Assembly (NCBI GenBank): GCA_026075535.2
Contig: AP026548.1
Coordinates: 2,542,001-2,606,000, forward strand
Direction: 5' to 3'
Source of the DNA: Tricholoma matsutake
Taxonomy: Eukaryota; Basidiomycota; Agaricomycetes; Agaricales; Tricholomataceae
Length of the DNA: 64,000 bases
Shown here: positions 9,136 through 21,803 of the stretch, one piece after another
Position numbering within the stretch: position 1 is the first letter of the stretch
Layout of the letters: every line of letters starts with the position of its first letter
The notes under the pieces: generated by a model
Databases searched by the model: none
Told to the model about the DNA's origin: nothing
Seen by the model: only the letters and a program-made list of their open reading frames with translations
Position numbers and translations under genes: made by a program

Positions 9136-12100
9136 TTAGCAGAGGCTGAGGAAGCCACATAGGTAAGTGAATTGTTTGACATCTAGTGCCTTTGTGAACA
9201 TGTCCACGACATTCTCATGGGTGTTGACGTATGTAAGTTGTAATTCATTTGATTGGACGTGCTCGCAAAGGAAATGGTATTTGATGTTGACATGCTTAAC
9301 ATGGGAGTGAAGGAGAGGGTCTTCAGATAAGGTCTTGGTAGCAGAGTTATCACAGTAGATTATTGTCGGGGGCGATTGCTGATGATTGATGGAATGAAGT
9401 AATGTTCGCAACCAGATACATTCCTTGGCTGTCTCAAAAGCAGCAACATACTCAGCTTCACAGGACGAAGTTGCAACGACCTTTTGTTTATGTGCCGTCC
9501 ATGAGATGGCACCTGAACCGAGGGAGCATATATATCCACCTACACTGCGACACGTATTGAGGCAGTTAGCCCAATCAGAATCACTAAATGCATGGAGGGA
9601 TACAAGTTGATCACCACCAAGATGAAGTTGAAGGTCCCTGGTGCCTTTGATGTAATGCACTAGCCTAGTGGCTGCCTGCCAATGCACAAAGGAAAAACAA
9701 TCGAGGTATTGCGAGAGTTGCTGGATGGCATAGGAAATATCAGGGCGCATACTGATGGCTAAATAGAGTAGACAACCCACGAGTGACTGGTATTGGAGCT
9801 TGTTGAGTTGAGCCAGGTCCTCTGGACATATAGATTGTCAATCTGCATGTCATAATTTGGTACCAGGCTCTAAAGGCGCAGATACCGGATGGGCATCTTT
9901 TTGACCAAACTGTTCGACAATTTTGTCAATCAGCACTGTCTGTGATAGTGCGACAGTTCTGTTAGCCCTGTCCCAGGTGACAGCAACCCCGACAATAAAA
10001 CGCGCTGTGCCCAACTTGGAAATTGTCCATACCTTCCTCATCTGATCCTTGTAGCATTCATTTTCGCTCGTGGAGTCTGCAATGGACAGATAGTCATCAA
10101 TGTGGATGGCTGCGATAATAGTCCCGGAGTCTGACTTGTGGTAGTACACGCAGGATTCACAAGATAAGCAAGTGAACCCCCAATTGATCATTTGGGTGTT
10201 GAGGGTTTGATTTCATATCTGTCCACTTTGTTTCATGCCATACAAACCGTGTTGTAGTTGCCAAATCCAGTCCTCTTTACCAGGTTCCTGAAATCCAGCA
10301 GGTTGTTCCATGTATTGCACTTTGTCGTCTGGCAGTAACCCATAGAGGAATGCCATTTTGACATCTATCTGTTGTGCATCCCACCCAAGGGACGCCGCTA
10401 AATGAAGGAGTATCCTCCACAATTCCATGCATGCAGTTGGTGAGGTAGTCTTAGTATAGTCTTTGCCATAGATTTGTTCAAAACCCATGAAAACCAGACG
10501 GACCTTCCACCTGACAGCCTTCCCAGTCTCATCACGCTTAATATGGAAAACCGGTTTCCCTTTATGGATCCGCTTTCCTTGGGGAACATCATCATGGGGA
10601 ATCAGTTTGTAAACACCCATATCCTTCAAGGATTGAAGCTCATCTATGTATCCCTCTGTCCATCAATCTGCATCAACTGGATTCTTAGCCTCCTCCCATG
10701 TTCGAGGATCGTCTTCAAATTGAAGTGATTCCAGATCAAAATCTCCCATCTCTGAGATCAGGGCCTGGAATTGATGCGCTTGATCTCCAAGATCAAGGTT
10801 ATTGAGTGATTGTCGAGTTCCTCAATGACATCACGATCATGATCGATTGTAGAATCTGGTGGGCAATTGGTTCTGGCAGCCAATGTTGCTGCTTGTCGTT
10901 CTCGTCGTGCTTCCTTAACTTGTGTGGCACTTTCCTGGGATGTTTTGACAGCAGCAGCAGTTCTGGTAATAGTTGGACCACCACTGGGATTTTTTTCAGT
11001 GGGAATGGGTGTGCGTGAAGAGCAATGTGGGAGGGGTGTAAGTGATTGGACATGTTGTACATCTGTATCGTGAGTGCCCCTGTCCAGAGAGTCACAATCG
11101 ACAATTGGGTCTTCATTGTCCTCATTATCCAGGGATAGGGGGCTGAAGTTTGATGTAGAGTCTTCAGTCTTGACCCCCCCATTTTCCATGGTAGGCATAG
11201 GCAGTGCCAGTGAGTGACCATCATGACTTTCGAGGAATCTAACGTGGTAGGAACTGTGAATTTTCTGTGTCGCACAGTCATAGCATCGATATGATTTCAA
11301 TTTTGAATCATACCCTACCAATATGCATTCAATGGAGCGTTCAAAGATTTTAGGGTTGTCCTTCCTGGGGATAAGGACAAAGGCTCAGCAACCAATTTCT
11401 TTCAGGTAAGAATAGTCAGGTTTTCTTTTGTACCATAGTTCCCAAGGTGTGGTTCCTTTGAGGGAGCGAGTAGTGGTTTTTGCATGTAAATGGGAGGCTG
11501 TTAAATAGAATTCATCCCATAAATATGCTGGTAATCCAGAATAAATCCACATTGTACAGGCCTTAGCCATGAGTGTCCTGTGCATACGTTCGATGCACCC
11601 AATGTGTGCAGAGGTATGGGGAGCGATAAATCATTGTTCCATTCCCCAAGTCTTCAACCAGGCCTCCATTTCATGCGACTTAAGCTCCCCATTATCGGTG
11701 ATGTAGATTTCAACTTTAAGACCCATTTCAGTTTCTTGGGCGAGTTCCCAGGCTTTAAGTTCAGGAAAAGAATCATATTTGTTGCAAAGGGGTATTGACC
11801 AAGGGAAGGAGGTGTAGTCATCAACTATATCCATTACATATGAATTCCCGGTATGAGACTTCACTGCATGCAGTCCCGACAAATCAACCCATACTTTCTG
11901 CAACTTCCTCGTTGCCTTGTGACCCCCCTCCTCACATCTTTTTGGGACAGGCATCTTCATCTGTTTTCCAAGCACACATGATTTGCACTTAGGTGGTTTT
12001 GGTGAAGAAACAAGAGGTGCACCTGTGAACGTCCCCTTTTTGGCCATATCCCAGATGGATTGGTAGTTGGCATGGCCAAGACAGCAGTGCCATGTTTCCA

Positions 12101-13649
12101 AGTTTGGGGATTTGTGTACAGAAAAGGCATGGTTGGCAGCGGCAGAGTGGAGGTTGAGTGAGTAGAGTTTCTTGGAGAGCCTGGATCCTCGTGCAACCAG
12201 TGCACTGGTGGACTTGTCCGTAATCCAACACTCTGTATTATCAAAGTGTGTGGCAACATTCGAGTCATCGGCCAATACTCCTATGGAGATGAGTCGGACA
12301 GTCGAGTTTGGGATATAGAGTGCATTACATAAGAGAATTGATGCACCTCGGGCTATCCGGAGTTTGATATCCCCAACACCGATGGCGGCTATTGAGGAAC
12401 CTCCCACCCCTCTAACGGTATGTGGTTGAGTCGGATGAAGGGTAAGGAAATCTGATCTGTCAGGTGAAATATGTACAGTTGCACCAGAGTCAACAATAAA
12501 AGGATGCTCATCCAGTGAAAGGTGAGATCGATGGGTCTGAGTAAGTGGTTCAACAGTGAATGCGCCATCATTATGCATGGATGTATGTTGGTTCCAGTCG
12601 AGAGTCGTAGATGCCTCCTCCTCAACAACAATCCATCCCTCATATTCAACCTCTTCGATGGAAGCAGTGGGAAGGGGATCACATGCAAGGCCAGCAAATT
12701 CCGGGTGGGAGGCGATGGGTGCAGGGGATTCAGAATCGACCATGACCATGAAGGCACATCTGTTGACATCCTTTACTGTAATTGGGATCCTGGAACTAGC
12801 AGTACCTGGTGCTTTCTTCTCAAGCGCCAGCTTCCATGCGGCTTTGGATTCATCGATGGTCTTCCCGGCCATGCCACCTCCAGGCTTGATGCAGTACTCT
12901 GTAGTATGCCCAGTCTTTTTACAGACAGGATTCCCACAAGTGGGCGCATTAGGCGCTTTGTTTAATTTAGTCCCAGCGGTAAGTGCAATGATGGAGCAAG
13001 AATCATGACACTGGTCATTCTCAAGGAGAGACTGTTCATTCTCCAGGAACATGTGGATGTCCTTTGACCCATATGGGGAACTGGCAGTCGAGGCAGCGAT
13101 GTCGCAGGATATAATGGATTGTGCATGTGGGAAGTTGTCGCTAAGGGAATTAAGGAGGGTGATACAACAGAGTAGGTTGGCTTTTATGTCCCCCATTGCA
13201 AAAGTGTGTTCAATGAGAGTGCAAATCCTTTCTGCCATTTTGGGAAGTGGCACATCCTTTGAGCACTGGATGGAAAGTGCTTGCTGGAGCAATTGGACCT
13301 GGCAGACTGGACCTTCCTTCTGATGATGATCTTGGAGAGTTTTCCAATTTACATCAGGGCCCTTCTTGATATCAAGGAATGGGCACTCAGATGGGGAAAC
13401 ACTGGAAGCAAGAAAGGCATATGTGAGACGCGAGTTAGCCACCCATTTTGCAAGAGCACAGGTTTCTGTAGATGTAGGTGGGGTAATATCACTGGTCACA
13501 TATTCATAGAGTCCATTCAGTGAGAGGGCAATTGTGATTTCCTTGCACCATTCTTTGTAATTAGACTTAAGTTTGTCCAACTTCTCCCCTGAGTACTGAA
13601 CTGACAACTTGATGAGAGAAATAGAAGGTGGGTTTGTTTCAGCAACCAT
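9136..13649 (-). pseudogene. E1 Copia gag-pol, broken
   Basis: The ATG at 13649 opens a 672-codon frame: Gag; a zinc-finger-like CX4CX4HX4C (about 12935-12888); protease IVDSGATVHIS (about 12490); GAG-pre-integrase WHCCLGHA; and the start of integrase. The same frame continues after TGA codons at 11631 and 11385, with ERMHRT and LWDEFYLTASHLHA of integrase. A frameshift between about 10758 and 10660 moves RT to a new frame: KMAFLYG, then HIDDYLS as the YxDD box near 10105, then RNase H with SCEAEYVA near 9450. At least three of the stops sit where the family has arginine, so CGA to TGA is the likely cause; the stop at 10213 replaces a conserved Trp. Product, if whole, would be one Copia polyprotein. 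Confidence 0.85.
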
Positions 13650-13792
13650 AGTGTAGCAAGTGGCAGTGGTAATGGCAGGTGAGCATTGAGTAGGGCAATG
13701 TCAAAGAAGACAAAGGGGGGGGAGACGGGTCAGGTAGTCTGATCCCGTTAAGTTGTGATCTGAGATCTAAGTGATCTAGGGGTCCGATCAAA

Positions 13793-14019
13793 TACTCACC
13801 TCAGTCTCTGTATAAGTGACTGAGGTGATCTGGTATCCGTCTACTGTATATATATGAGTCAGGTTAGATAAAGAAGAATGGTACAAAGGTATCCGTAACA
13901 CAGATACAAACATGCGCATCAAAGGGATGTGCTAAATATAGGACACGCATCAATTAACGTGCCGAGATCTGTATTTGGCAATACAGTGTTTGCATGCACT
14001 CACGGTGTCATTCTCAACA
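13793..14019 (-). repeat. E1 5' LTR
   Basis: 227 bp, same boundaries as the copy at 8868-9094. It carries a CTCATATATATACAG promoter-like block. The sequence just inside (13740-13790) shows no match I recognise to the initiator-tRNA type of primer-binding site. Confidence 0.85.
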
Positions 14020-14350
14020 TAGCTAACGATGTCGGTCATCACTCCATTCTGCCCAGAGTCACCATGATGACTTCCCCCATCAAAAAGGTAAGTCTTTTTT
14101 TTGTTTCTTTCTCTTCTACAACTAACAAATGTTCCTTATTTTTTTTTACAACTAACTGTTTTTTAGGTTCTAATCTACTGCCCACACTGGCAAATGACAT
14201 GAAGTGAATGAAATGGGGCCCAAATGATGTTTATCATCGCTTGGGCATCAGGTAAGCTTTTCTTTGTTCATGAATTTTTTTGGGGGTAACCTGCACGCAT
14301 CATGGATACAGGTATTTTTGGGTACGGGTTACAGTGATGTCACCTGTGAC
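14020..14350 (+). mobile_element. Fragment (copy C) of the hAT-like element family
   Basis: This contains an intron-like segment 14088-14166 (79 nt, GTAAGT donor, two CAACTAAC branch-like sites, TTTTTTAG acceptor), followed by GTTCTAAT, as in other copies. Then comes the hairpin GGGCCCAAATGATG...CATCGCTTGGGC (14215-14243), with a second donor-like CAG/GTAAGC at about 14251. Near 14322-14346 is GGGTACGGGTTAC...GTCACC, resembling the terminal GTAACCCGTACCC block of the complete element. Confidence 0.55.
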
Positions 14351-14529
14351 CTGCATCCAACACCACTCTCTGGTAGACATATTACATTTGGTGAGTTCTT
14401 GAATGGTTTGCATAATGTTACATTTATTATAACACTGTGTTTCTGTCGCTTTAAGGTCCAGTGTCTGTTTTTTTTAATGCTAGCTTTTTTGTCACAACCT
14501 GAGAAAGGACCAGACATACAGCAATATCT

Positions 14530-15090
14530 CAGTGAGTTCTCATTTGTTTTGTATGATCTTGGACTTGATCTGATACTATTTGAACATTGTTTGAAGACTA
14601 TGAAGAGACAGAGGACAGTGCATGGCTGTTCCTTTGAAATCCCAACATCTGTGTCAGGAGAGGGGGTTGAAATGGACATATATTATATCAGTGAGTTTTA
14701 TCAGTTTACCATGATCTTGGGCTTTATCTGGCACTATTTCAACATCATTTGAAGGCTATGAAGAGATGAGAGGCTAGCACCTATAGGTTTCTTTTCAATC
14801 TCAACATCTGTGTTAGGAAAGGGGTTGAAATGGATATATATTATCTCAGTGAGTTTACCATGATCTCAGACTTGATCTGACCCTATTTTAGCATTGTTTT
14901 AAGGCTATGAAGAGATGAGAGTCTAGCGCATATTGGTTTCTTTTCAATCTCAACATCTGTGTCAGGAGAAGGGGTTGAAATAGATATATATTATCTCAGT
15001 GAGTTTTTATTAGTTTACCATGATCTTGTACTTGTTCTGATACTTCTTCAATGTCATTCTAAGGTGCTGAAAAGATGAGAGGCCCATACC
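14530..15090 (+). repeat. Tandem repeat, about 3.6 units of 150-159 bp
   Basis: Units start with CAGTGAGTT at 14530, 14689, 14847 and 14997. Each carries TATGAAGAGA, CAACATCTGTGT, GGGGTTGAAATGGA and ATATATTAT. They are clearly diverged from each other, so the array is old. The fourth unit is cut short near 15090. The longest frame over the first unit is not conserved between units, so this is taken as a satellite rather than a gene. Confidence 0.75.
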
Positions 15091-16067
15091 ATTGCCTCAC
15101 AGCAAGATCTTCAGTATAGACTACGTAAAATGTAACATATGTAGTGTTTGCCATAGTACACTGTAGCATAGCATAACACATAATAGTGTACCCACAGGTT
15201 TACTTGCATATACAATACCTGCAACAACCTGTACCGCATCAACAGGTAGACAACCCACCAGGGTATGGGTACAGGTTGGCATTCAGACACCCATGGGTTT
15301 ACCTGTGCCATTGCCTAACTTCAACTTACAGGTTTTAACTCACTTACAACAATGCGACTGCCAGACCAATGCACCCACACAAACAGGAACAACAACAGCA
15401 AGGGAAGGCAAAAGTGACAGGGGAACACCAACAAGGACAAGGGGACAATGGAGGACAAGGGGACAAGGAGGCCTTTGTCCCCCAGCACCCAGCACACCCC
15501 TAAAATTGATTTAAAAATTATATAATTGAAATGCTCAGAAGTGCAATTACAATATATTTTCATACAGCACAGGGCACCACGGGGCATCACAAGGTGCTTG
15601 ATGTGTCCTGGGAAATAGCCTTTAACCCTGGGAAAGCTTGTGTCAAAAAGTGATTTTCCTGATGTATCAGCCTATTATAGTAGATTAAATGGCAGAAAGA
15701 ACTAGGTAAACTGAGGGTATCCTGGTGGTGGAACAGGAAGATTTGAGGGACAAGATGCATGGGTTTCTTAAATTGAAGGATTATACATGGGGACTAATCA
15801 TTTCAGGGAAATAACCCATTGTATATGTGAATTAGAAAGCAAAAAAGATGACAGAAAACAAGGCAAAGGCAGAGGAGATACGGTAGTCTGAAGATTTTCA
15901 TTGAGAGGGTGGCTGTTCACATGACAAAATTGTGTTGTGTTGAGACCCAAAATATTGTAGTTGCCCAAGACTTCAAATATCCATCAGTGGGAATACTCAG
16001 AGTGCAGGTATGAAGAGCCACAAGGGGATAGGCCCAAGAAATAGAGAGAGAGAGCAGTGAGACACCA
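15091..16067. other. No supported gene; scattered repeat words
   Basis: ACAGGT/ACCTGT-rich sequence (15185-15310), with GGGTATGGGTACAGG like the subterminal repeats of the hAT-like family, then a purine-rich stretch with GGACAAGGGGACAA words (15430-15470). No coding sequence is supported. Confidence 0.3.
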
Positions 16068-16164
16068 AATAGAAGGAAATGAAGTGAGGAAACATATAGG
16101 ACAAACGTAAAAATAGGAGAAACACACAGGGCACTCCCCCCAAGTCCCCCCTAGTCCCCTTACA
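16068..16164 (-). repeat. Inverted front end of the E2-outer 5' LTR
   Basis: The minus strand reads TGTAAGGGGACTAGGGGGG and matches the first 97 or so bases of the E2 LTR, stopping at CCTTCTATT. The rest of that LTR begins at 16744 in the normal orientation with CTTCATTTTCTATG, exactly where this piece stops. The 5 bases next to the LTR end (16165-16169, AAAAT on the minus strand) equal the 5 bases after the 3' LTR (28680-28684). Confidence 0.8.
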
Positions 16165-16169
16165 ATTTT

Positions 16170-16743
16170 AATATTGTTTCAAACCTTGGGGAGCTTCTAC
16201 TTGGTTTAAAAGAGGTTTCTTTTAAACCAACTCAGAATGTTCAATGATCTTCTCCTATTCATCACAGCACTGCTCCTAACCATCACAAGTACCTACAGCA
16301 TAAAATTCCTTGGTTGAAAATGAAACTCACACAAGGAGATTGGATTACACTTACTGAAACCCTCAATAACATTGATCCAGTAGCCACTTTTAAGCATCAC
16401 CTATTTGTTACTCTGGTTACCCAACCTCTTCACCTCTTTTCTCATTCAAGACTCCTACTGGTTGGTTGCCACTTACCCACTCTGCTTTTGTTGACTACTG
16501 TGATTCCATCTGGGTGGTGTGTGGTTTATGTGCTATCTTTGGTCATGGTTTCAGGATTGGGGTGTGGTAACCATGTTTGTGGTCTTGATAGCCAGTATTG
16601 AGTACCCACACCAGTATTGAGGCCACATTTGGCCTCATTAGCCTAGTACCACTGCAATGTTCAGTATTCTGGGTCTGCCACCATGCTTCAAATACCACTA
16701 TAGTGTCAGCTGTGATCATCCCTTTTATTGCTACACTGAGGTC
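16170..16743 (+). pseudogene. Tyrosine recombinase pseudogene, C-terminal half (inverted)
   Basis: The plus-strand frame reads NLGELLLGLKEV, then IPWLKMKLTQGDWITLTETL, DPVATFKHHL and, after a frame change, FVDYCDSIWVVCGLC and GHGFRIG. The last carries the H-x-x-R of the tyrosine-recombinase active site. This continues directly from the N-terminal half that ends at 28685 on the minus strand: joining across one AAAAT/ATTTT duplication gives ...NTCHF-NIVSNLGELLL in frame. The halves were separated by insertion of the E2-outer Gypsy element and this half was then flipped. Stops and frameshifts make it inactive. Confidence 0.7.
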
Positions 16744-17018
16744 CTTCATTTTCTATGATTTTTCCTTACTTTATTACTAATTTCCCTTTCTATCACATTT
16801 GTGCATGTTGACAGTTTTATATTTAGAGGTGGAGCACCCCTCCCGACATCTACCCCTTGGTATGATGTCATTTGGTGGCCTTGATCTGCCTATCTCCACC
16901 TTTTCTATTTTTAGATTATTATTTGATTTTTGCAGTCTTCACATATACTGGGCATTGGCAAAATCCTTAGAGTTTTCTCTTCGGATTTCCCTTTGCTAGA
17001 GGCTGAGGTTGCCCTTAT
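16744..17018 (+). repeat. E2-outer 5' LTR, 3' portion
   Basis: Starts CTTCATTTTCTATG and ends TTGCCCTTATA, matching the rear part of the other E2 LTRs. The missing first part lies inverted at 16068-16164. Confidence 0.8.
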
Positions 17019-17049
17019 AGTAGAAAACTCTCTCCTAAGGCCTGAAATC

Positions 17050-18302
17050 ATGAACGCACTGCCCAAGATAGGCAGGTACAGAGTGGACGATGCTTCCCAA
17101 AGCTCCACAGACTCCCTACACACCATTCCCGACAGTCCCACCTTTAGTGCGCTGCCATTTTTGCCAAACGTGCCCCCTAGCAACATAGACACATCAGAGC
17201 ACCTTGACACGCTTGAAAGCAACGTTACTGGAATATGAGCACAAATCAATTCACTTAAATCTATGATCGAAATCTTCGTCAGGACCCTCCAGACTAACTC
17301 TATGACCAATATTCCCCCCATTGCAACTCCAAGCATGCCCAACAATGATGCACCGCCAAACATGCCCACTAAGGAGCGCGCCCAGATCAAACTGTCTCCC
17401 CCTGCTGAATTTAATGATGTGCATGCGCAGGGGCATGCATTCCTTGATTCCTGTGAGTTGTACATCAGTCTCCAGTCACATCAATTCATCGATGAGGCTG
17501 CAAAAATTTATTGGGCCTTCACATACATGAAATCTGAATGTGCCTATCTCTATGTGGACTGTATTCTGCACCAAACTAAAGAGCTCAGTTCTCTACCTTT
17601 CTCCACTTGGGGTGACTTTTGAGCAGAGTTTGTATGCCACCTTTGTCCCCTCAATGAGCACCACCAAGCAGTGACATGGCTCGAGTCATCCTCTTACCAT
17701 CAGGCATGTCAATCCGTGGACAATTACATCGACGAGTTTAAGGATTTGGTGGACATAGCAGGATATGGGAGTGGGCTACCAGTGGTGGTGAAGTTCAGAT
17801 GGAGCTTCAATCGAGAAATTCAGGACCAGATTGCACAGATGTGGGAAGGGCACCCAGCAGACGATGATATCTATGCTTGGTATAAAGCTGCTTCACTCTG
17901 TGATGAGAACTGCCTCATGAATGCAGTGTTTAATGCTGCATTCCATGCTCCAACTACTACTCATGCACCCTACACCTTCAATCAAACCCTTCCCTGCCAT
18001 AACCCAATTCCTGTCCATCAGACTCCCGCACCAGCTGTCAATGTCCTGGTACCAATGGATGTTGATGCAGCCTGCAGCTGTGCATGTAGGTTGGATCTCT
18101 GCTACTGCTGTGGGGAAACTGGGCACAGGGCTAGAGCATGTCCCCATCGTCAGGATATCCACATGCTCACCCCTGAGGGGTGAGATGAACTCCTCCAAGA
18201 CCTGTTGGTGCTTGTAGATGTCAAGGAAGCAAAGGATCAGGGTGCAGAGGAGATCAAGTGAGAAGTTGTAGAGGAGCAGGATTTTTCTATTTGCAGCGAG
18301 TG
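17050..18302 (+). pseudogene. E2-outer gag, broken
   Basis: Starts ATG AACGCACTG (MNALPKIGRY). The frame continues with TGA stops at 17236, 17620, 18181 and 18259 before the common gag end at 18300-18302. The stop at 17620 corresponds to CGA in the inner copy (GDFRAEF), and 18181 likewise (GRDELL). The zinc knuckle is CYCCGETGHRARAC (CX2CX4HX4C), near 18104-18145. Confidence 0.8.
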
Positions 18303-21300
18303 AATCATACACCCTCACTGCCTGTCCATAACCACTTTGAAGTTTTGTCAGTTGAATCCCTGGAGAATGAATCTATTTCCATGACTGTTCCCCTGACCCT
18401 TCAAAGTTGGCTGAAGACATACCTGCTCTTCCCATCTCTCCCTCTGCTCCACACCCCAAAATTAAATCATGGGAGTGCAAACTACCATGCAAATATATTG
18501 TTGCATCCACTCCCTCTACACATTCCTTGAACCTAGCAATCAAACTATAGACTACCAACACTGGACAGATACTTGGTGTCTCTGCACTCCTGGACTCTGA
18601 TGTGACCAGTCTCTTTATTGATGCACATCTCGCACAACAACATTGCCTGAACACTCACTCACTCTCACATCTGATACCTGTTTATAATGTGGATGGGTCC
18701 CCAAATGAAGCTGGTGCCATTTGAGAGGTCGTAGACCTGGTCCTCTGTTACAAAGATCATAGTGAGCATGCCCTTTTTGCTGTCACTCAATTGGGAAAGC
18801 AGAAGGTGATATTGGGCTATCCATGGCTTTGAGATTATAACCCAGAGGTCGACTGGTGTACCGGGGAGGTTACAATGAGCCAGTGTCCATCCCGCTGTTG
18901 CACTTGTTTCACAGAAGCCAGACAAGAACATCGTGGACAAAGGGCCTCAATATGATGTACTCAGAAGTGTCATGCCAGACCCCTGCCTATGCCTGAAGTA
19001 GAGTTAGAAGGAGTTCCTGATCTGATGCCAGACTTGGATGATGAGGAGGAGGAGCCAGAGGAAGTGGAGGAAGGTGATCGGATCTTCTACACTGTGATTT
19101 GTCCATCGCACGAGGTGTGTGCTACATTGAACATACCCCAACGCCTTCCACAAAAACAATGCTGCTAAATCCTCTACTGATTCCTTGCTTCCTCATCTCC
19201 ATGAGTTTGGGGACGTGTTCTCCAAGGAATTGTTTGACTGTCTCCCTGCGTGCAAGCCATGGGATCACACAATTGAACTCACCCCCAATGCAACCCCTTC
19301 ATCCTGCAAGGTCTATCCTCTCCCCTGAAGAACAATGACAGCTTGACCAGTTCATCGACAAGCACCTGGCCTCTGGATGTATTCGACCATCGAAGTCACC
19401 CATGGCCTCTCTCTTTTTCTTTGTCAAGAAGAAGGATGGCTCACTTCAACCAGTTCAAGACTACAGAAGGCTCAATGACATCACGGTCAAAAATCGCTAC
19501 CCATTACCTCTCATTTCTGAATGTGTGAACCAACTCCATGGAGCCTGGTACTTCACCAAGGTTGATGTCTGTTGGGGCTACAATAATGTGAGGATAAAGG
19601 AGGGAGATGAGTGGAAGACAGCCTGTTGTACCAACTGTGGTCTTTTTGATCTGCTCATCATGTTCTTTGGCCTTACTAATAGTCCTGCCACCTTTCAGAC
19701 CATGATGAATGACATCTTCCATGACCTCATCCTGGAAGGCATTGTTTGTATCTATCTTGACGACATCCTCATCTTCACTCCCACGGTTGAAGAGCACTGT
19801 CACATCATGCACCTCATTCTAGAATGGCTTCAACGGTACAAACTCTACCTTTGTCAGGACAAGTGCGAGTTGAGAAGACCAAGATTGAGTACCTTGGCCT
19901 GATTATCTCAGAGGGTCAGGTGGAGATGGATCCTATCAAGGTGAACAGGGTCATGGCTTGGCTGACACCCCTGAACAAGAAAGAGGTGCAGTCTTTCCTG
20001 GGCTTCATCAATTTCTATCAGTGTTTTATCAGGGATTTCTCACATCATGCACGACCACTGTTTGACTTGACAGGAAAGGAAGCATGGAGGTGGGATAATG
20101 CACAACAGGAGGCATTCAAAAAGCTTAAGGAGATGGTCACTTCTGCTCCCATTCTTACCTTTGCTGACAATTCGCATCCTTTTTGTGTAGAAGCCGACAG
20201 TTCTGACTTCACGACAGGTGCCATGTTGTCTCAGCAGTCTCTGGAGGACCAGAAGTGGCATCCTGTTGTGTTCTACTCCAAAAGCCTTAGTGCTGTAGAG
20301 TGAAACTATGAGATCCATGACAAGGAGATGTTGGCGATAATGTGTGCGCTTGAGGAGTGGCGACACTTCCTCGAGGGTGCCCAACACAAGGTGGAAATTT
20401 GGACAGATCACAAGAATCTCAAGTACTTTATGATGGCCAAGAAATTGAACCGTCATCAAGCTTGTTGGTCCCTGTATCTATCCAGATTTGACTTCTCCTT
20501 GCACCACTGTCCAGGTTGCAGTGTGGGGAAGACCGATGCCCTCTCCCTACGTGCAGACCATGGGGATGGCAGTGATGACAATCAAAATATTGTGTTGTTG
20601 CAGCCAGACCTGTTCACCATTTGGGCACTGGAAGGCATCGCACCCCAGGGTGAGGGGTGGGACATCCTACATGACATTCATCGCACAAACCATAGCAGTT
20701 TACATGAGGATGTTGTTGCCTGAGCTGTTAAAGAACTGAGGAAGAGATCCACCCTTTCCTTGCATGCAGCAGAGTGGGCTGAAAAGGAGGACTTGTTGTA
20801 TTTCAGGGATCACATCTATGTCCCCAATGACCCAGACCTTTGCCAGTGCATCATATCCCAACACCATGACTCACAGATTGCTGGTCATCCTGGACGCTGG
20901 AAGACCTTGGAGCTCACCTCATGGAATTATTGGTGGCCACAAATGTCACGACTCATTGGTCAGTATTGTTGCACTTGTGACCTTTGCTTACTCACCAAGA
21001 TTCCTCATCACAAACCCATTGGCGAGCTACACCCTCTTCCTGTTCCAGAGAGTCATTGGGATGTTGTCAGTGTCGACTTTGTGGTGGAGTTGCCAGAGTC
21101 GAATGGGTTTGATGCAGTGATGTGCACAGTTGATTCAGTGGGAAAACATGCTCACTTCATTCCCACTCACACCACTGTCAGTGCCCTGGGTGCCACCCAA
21201 CTCTATCTCCACCATGTGTGGAAATTACATGGACTTCCTGGCACTTTCCTCTCTGACCATGGCCCTCAGTTCATGGCAGAGTTCACTCGCAAGCTGTACC

Positions 21301-21803
21301 GACTTCTGGGGATCAAACTCCTTGCTTCGACCACCTATCACCCACAAACTGACAGCCAGACTGAGCGAGTCAACCAGGAACTGGTGCAGTACATTTGCAT
21401 CTTTGTCAATGAGTGCCAGGACAATTGGGACAATCTTCTCCCCTTGGCCGAGTTTGGATACAACAACCATGTCCATGCTTCCACTCAACAGACCCCTTTC
21501 CTCTTAGACACTGGACAACATCCATGCATGGGATTTGAACCTCGCCAAACTCCCTCACACATCAAGACGGTGAATGAGTTCACAGAACACATGCGGGATA
21601 GCTTGGAGGAGGCAAAGGCAGCCTTAGCAAAGGTGAAGGACAACATGGCGCACTTTTACAACCAACGCCATTCTCTGACCCCTCAGTACAAGGTTGGTGA
21701 TCGAGTTTATCTTGACTCCAGTGACATCTCCACTATGCATCCATCCAAGAAACTCACTCATCGCTTCCTGGGACCTTTCCCCATTGTCAAGTGTGTTGGA
21801 ATG
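18303..21803 (+). pseudogene. E2-outer pol (protease, RT, RNase H, integrase), truncated by E2-inner
   Basis: Protease is ALLDSDVTSLFID, where the inner copy has DSG, so the catalytic motif itself is altered. RT follows with [11 protein letters not shown] and YLDD (about 19753), after a one-base deletion near 19325 relative to the inner copy. RNase H is VEADSSDF. Integrase has the HHCC finger (HPGRWKTLEL...CDLC) and DFVVELPES. A TGA at 20301 replaces CGA of the inner copy. The frame ends in KCVG at 21798, where the GAATG target duplication of E2-inner starts. Confidence 0.85.

Larger units (their letters stand above)
8868..14019 (-). mobile_element. E1: Ty1/Copia LTR retrotransposon, degenerate
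   Basis: Two 227-bp direct repeats bound a minus-strand Copia coding region (gag, protease, integrase, RT, RNase H). The LTR begins TGTTGAGAATGACACC on the minus strand, has a TATATATA promoter-like block and a CCTCAGTC...GACTGAGG inverted repeat near its end. A purine tract, GTGAGGAGGAG, lies directly before the 3' LTR. I find no matching 5-bp target duplication (flanks AGCTA and ACAAC), so the ends may be rearranged. The coding region has several nonsense codons and a frameshift; it is not active. Confidence 0.9.
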
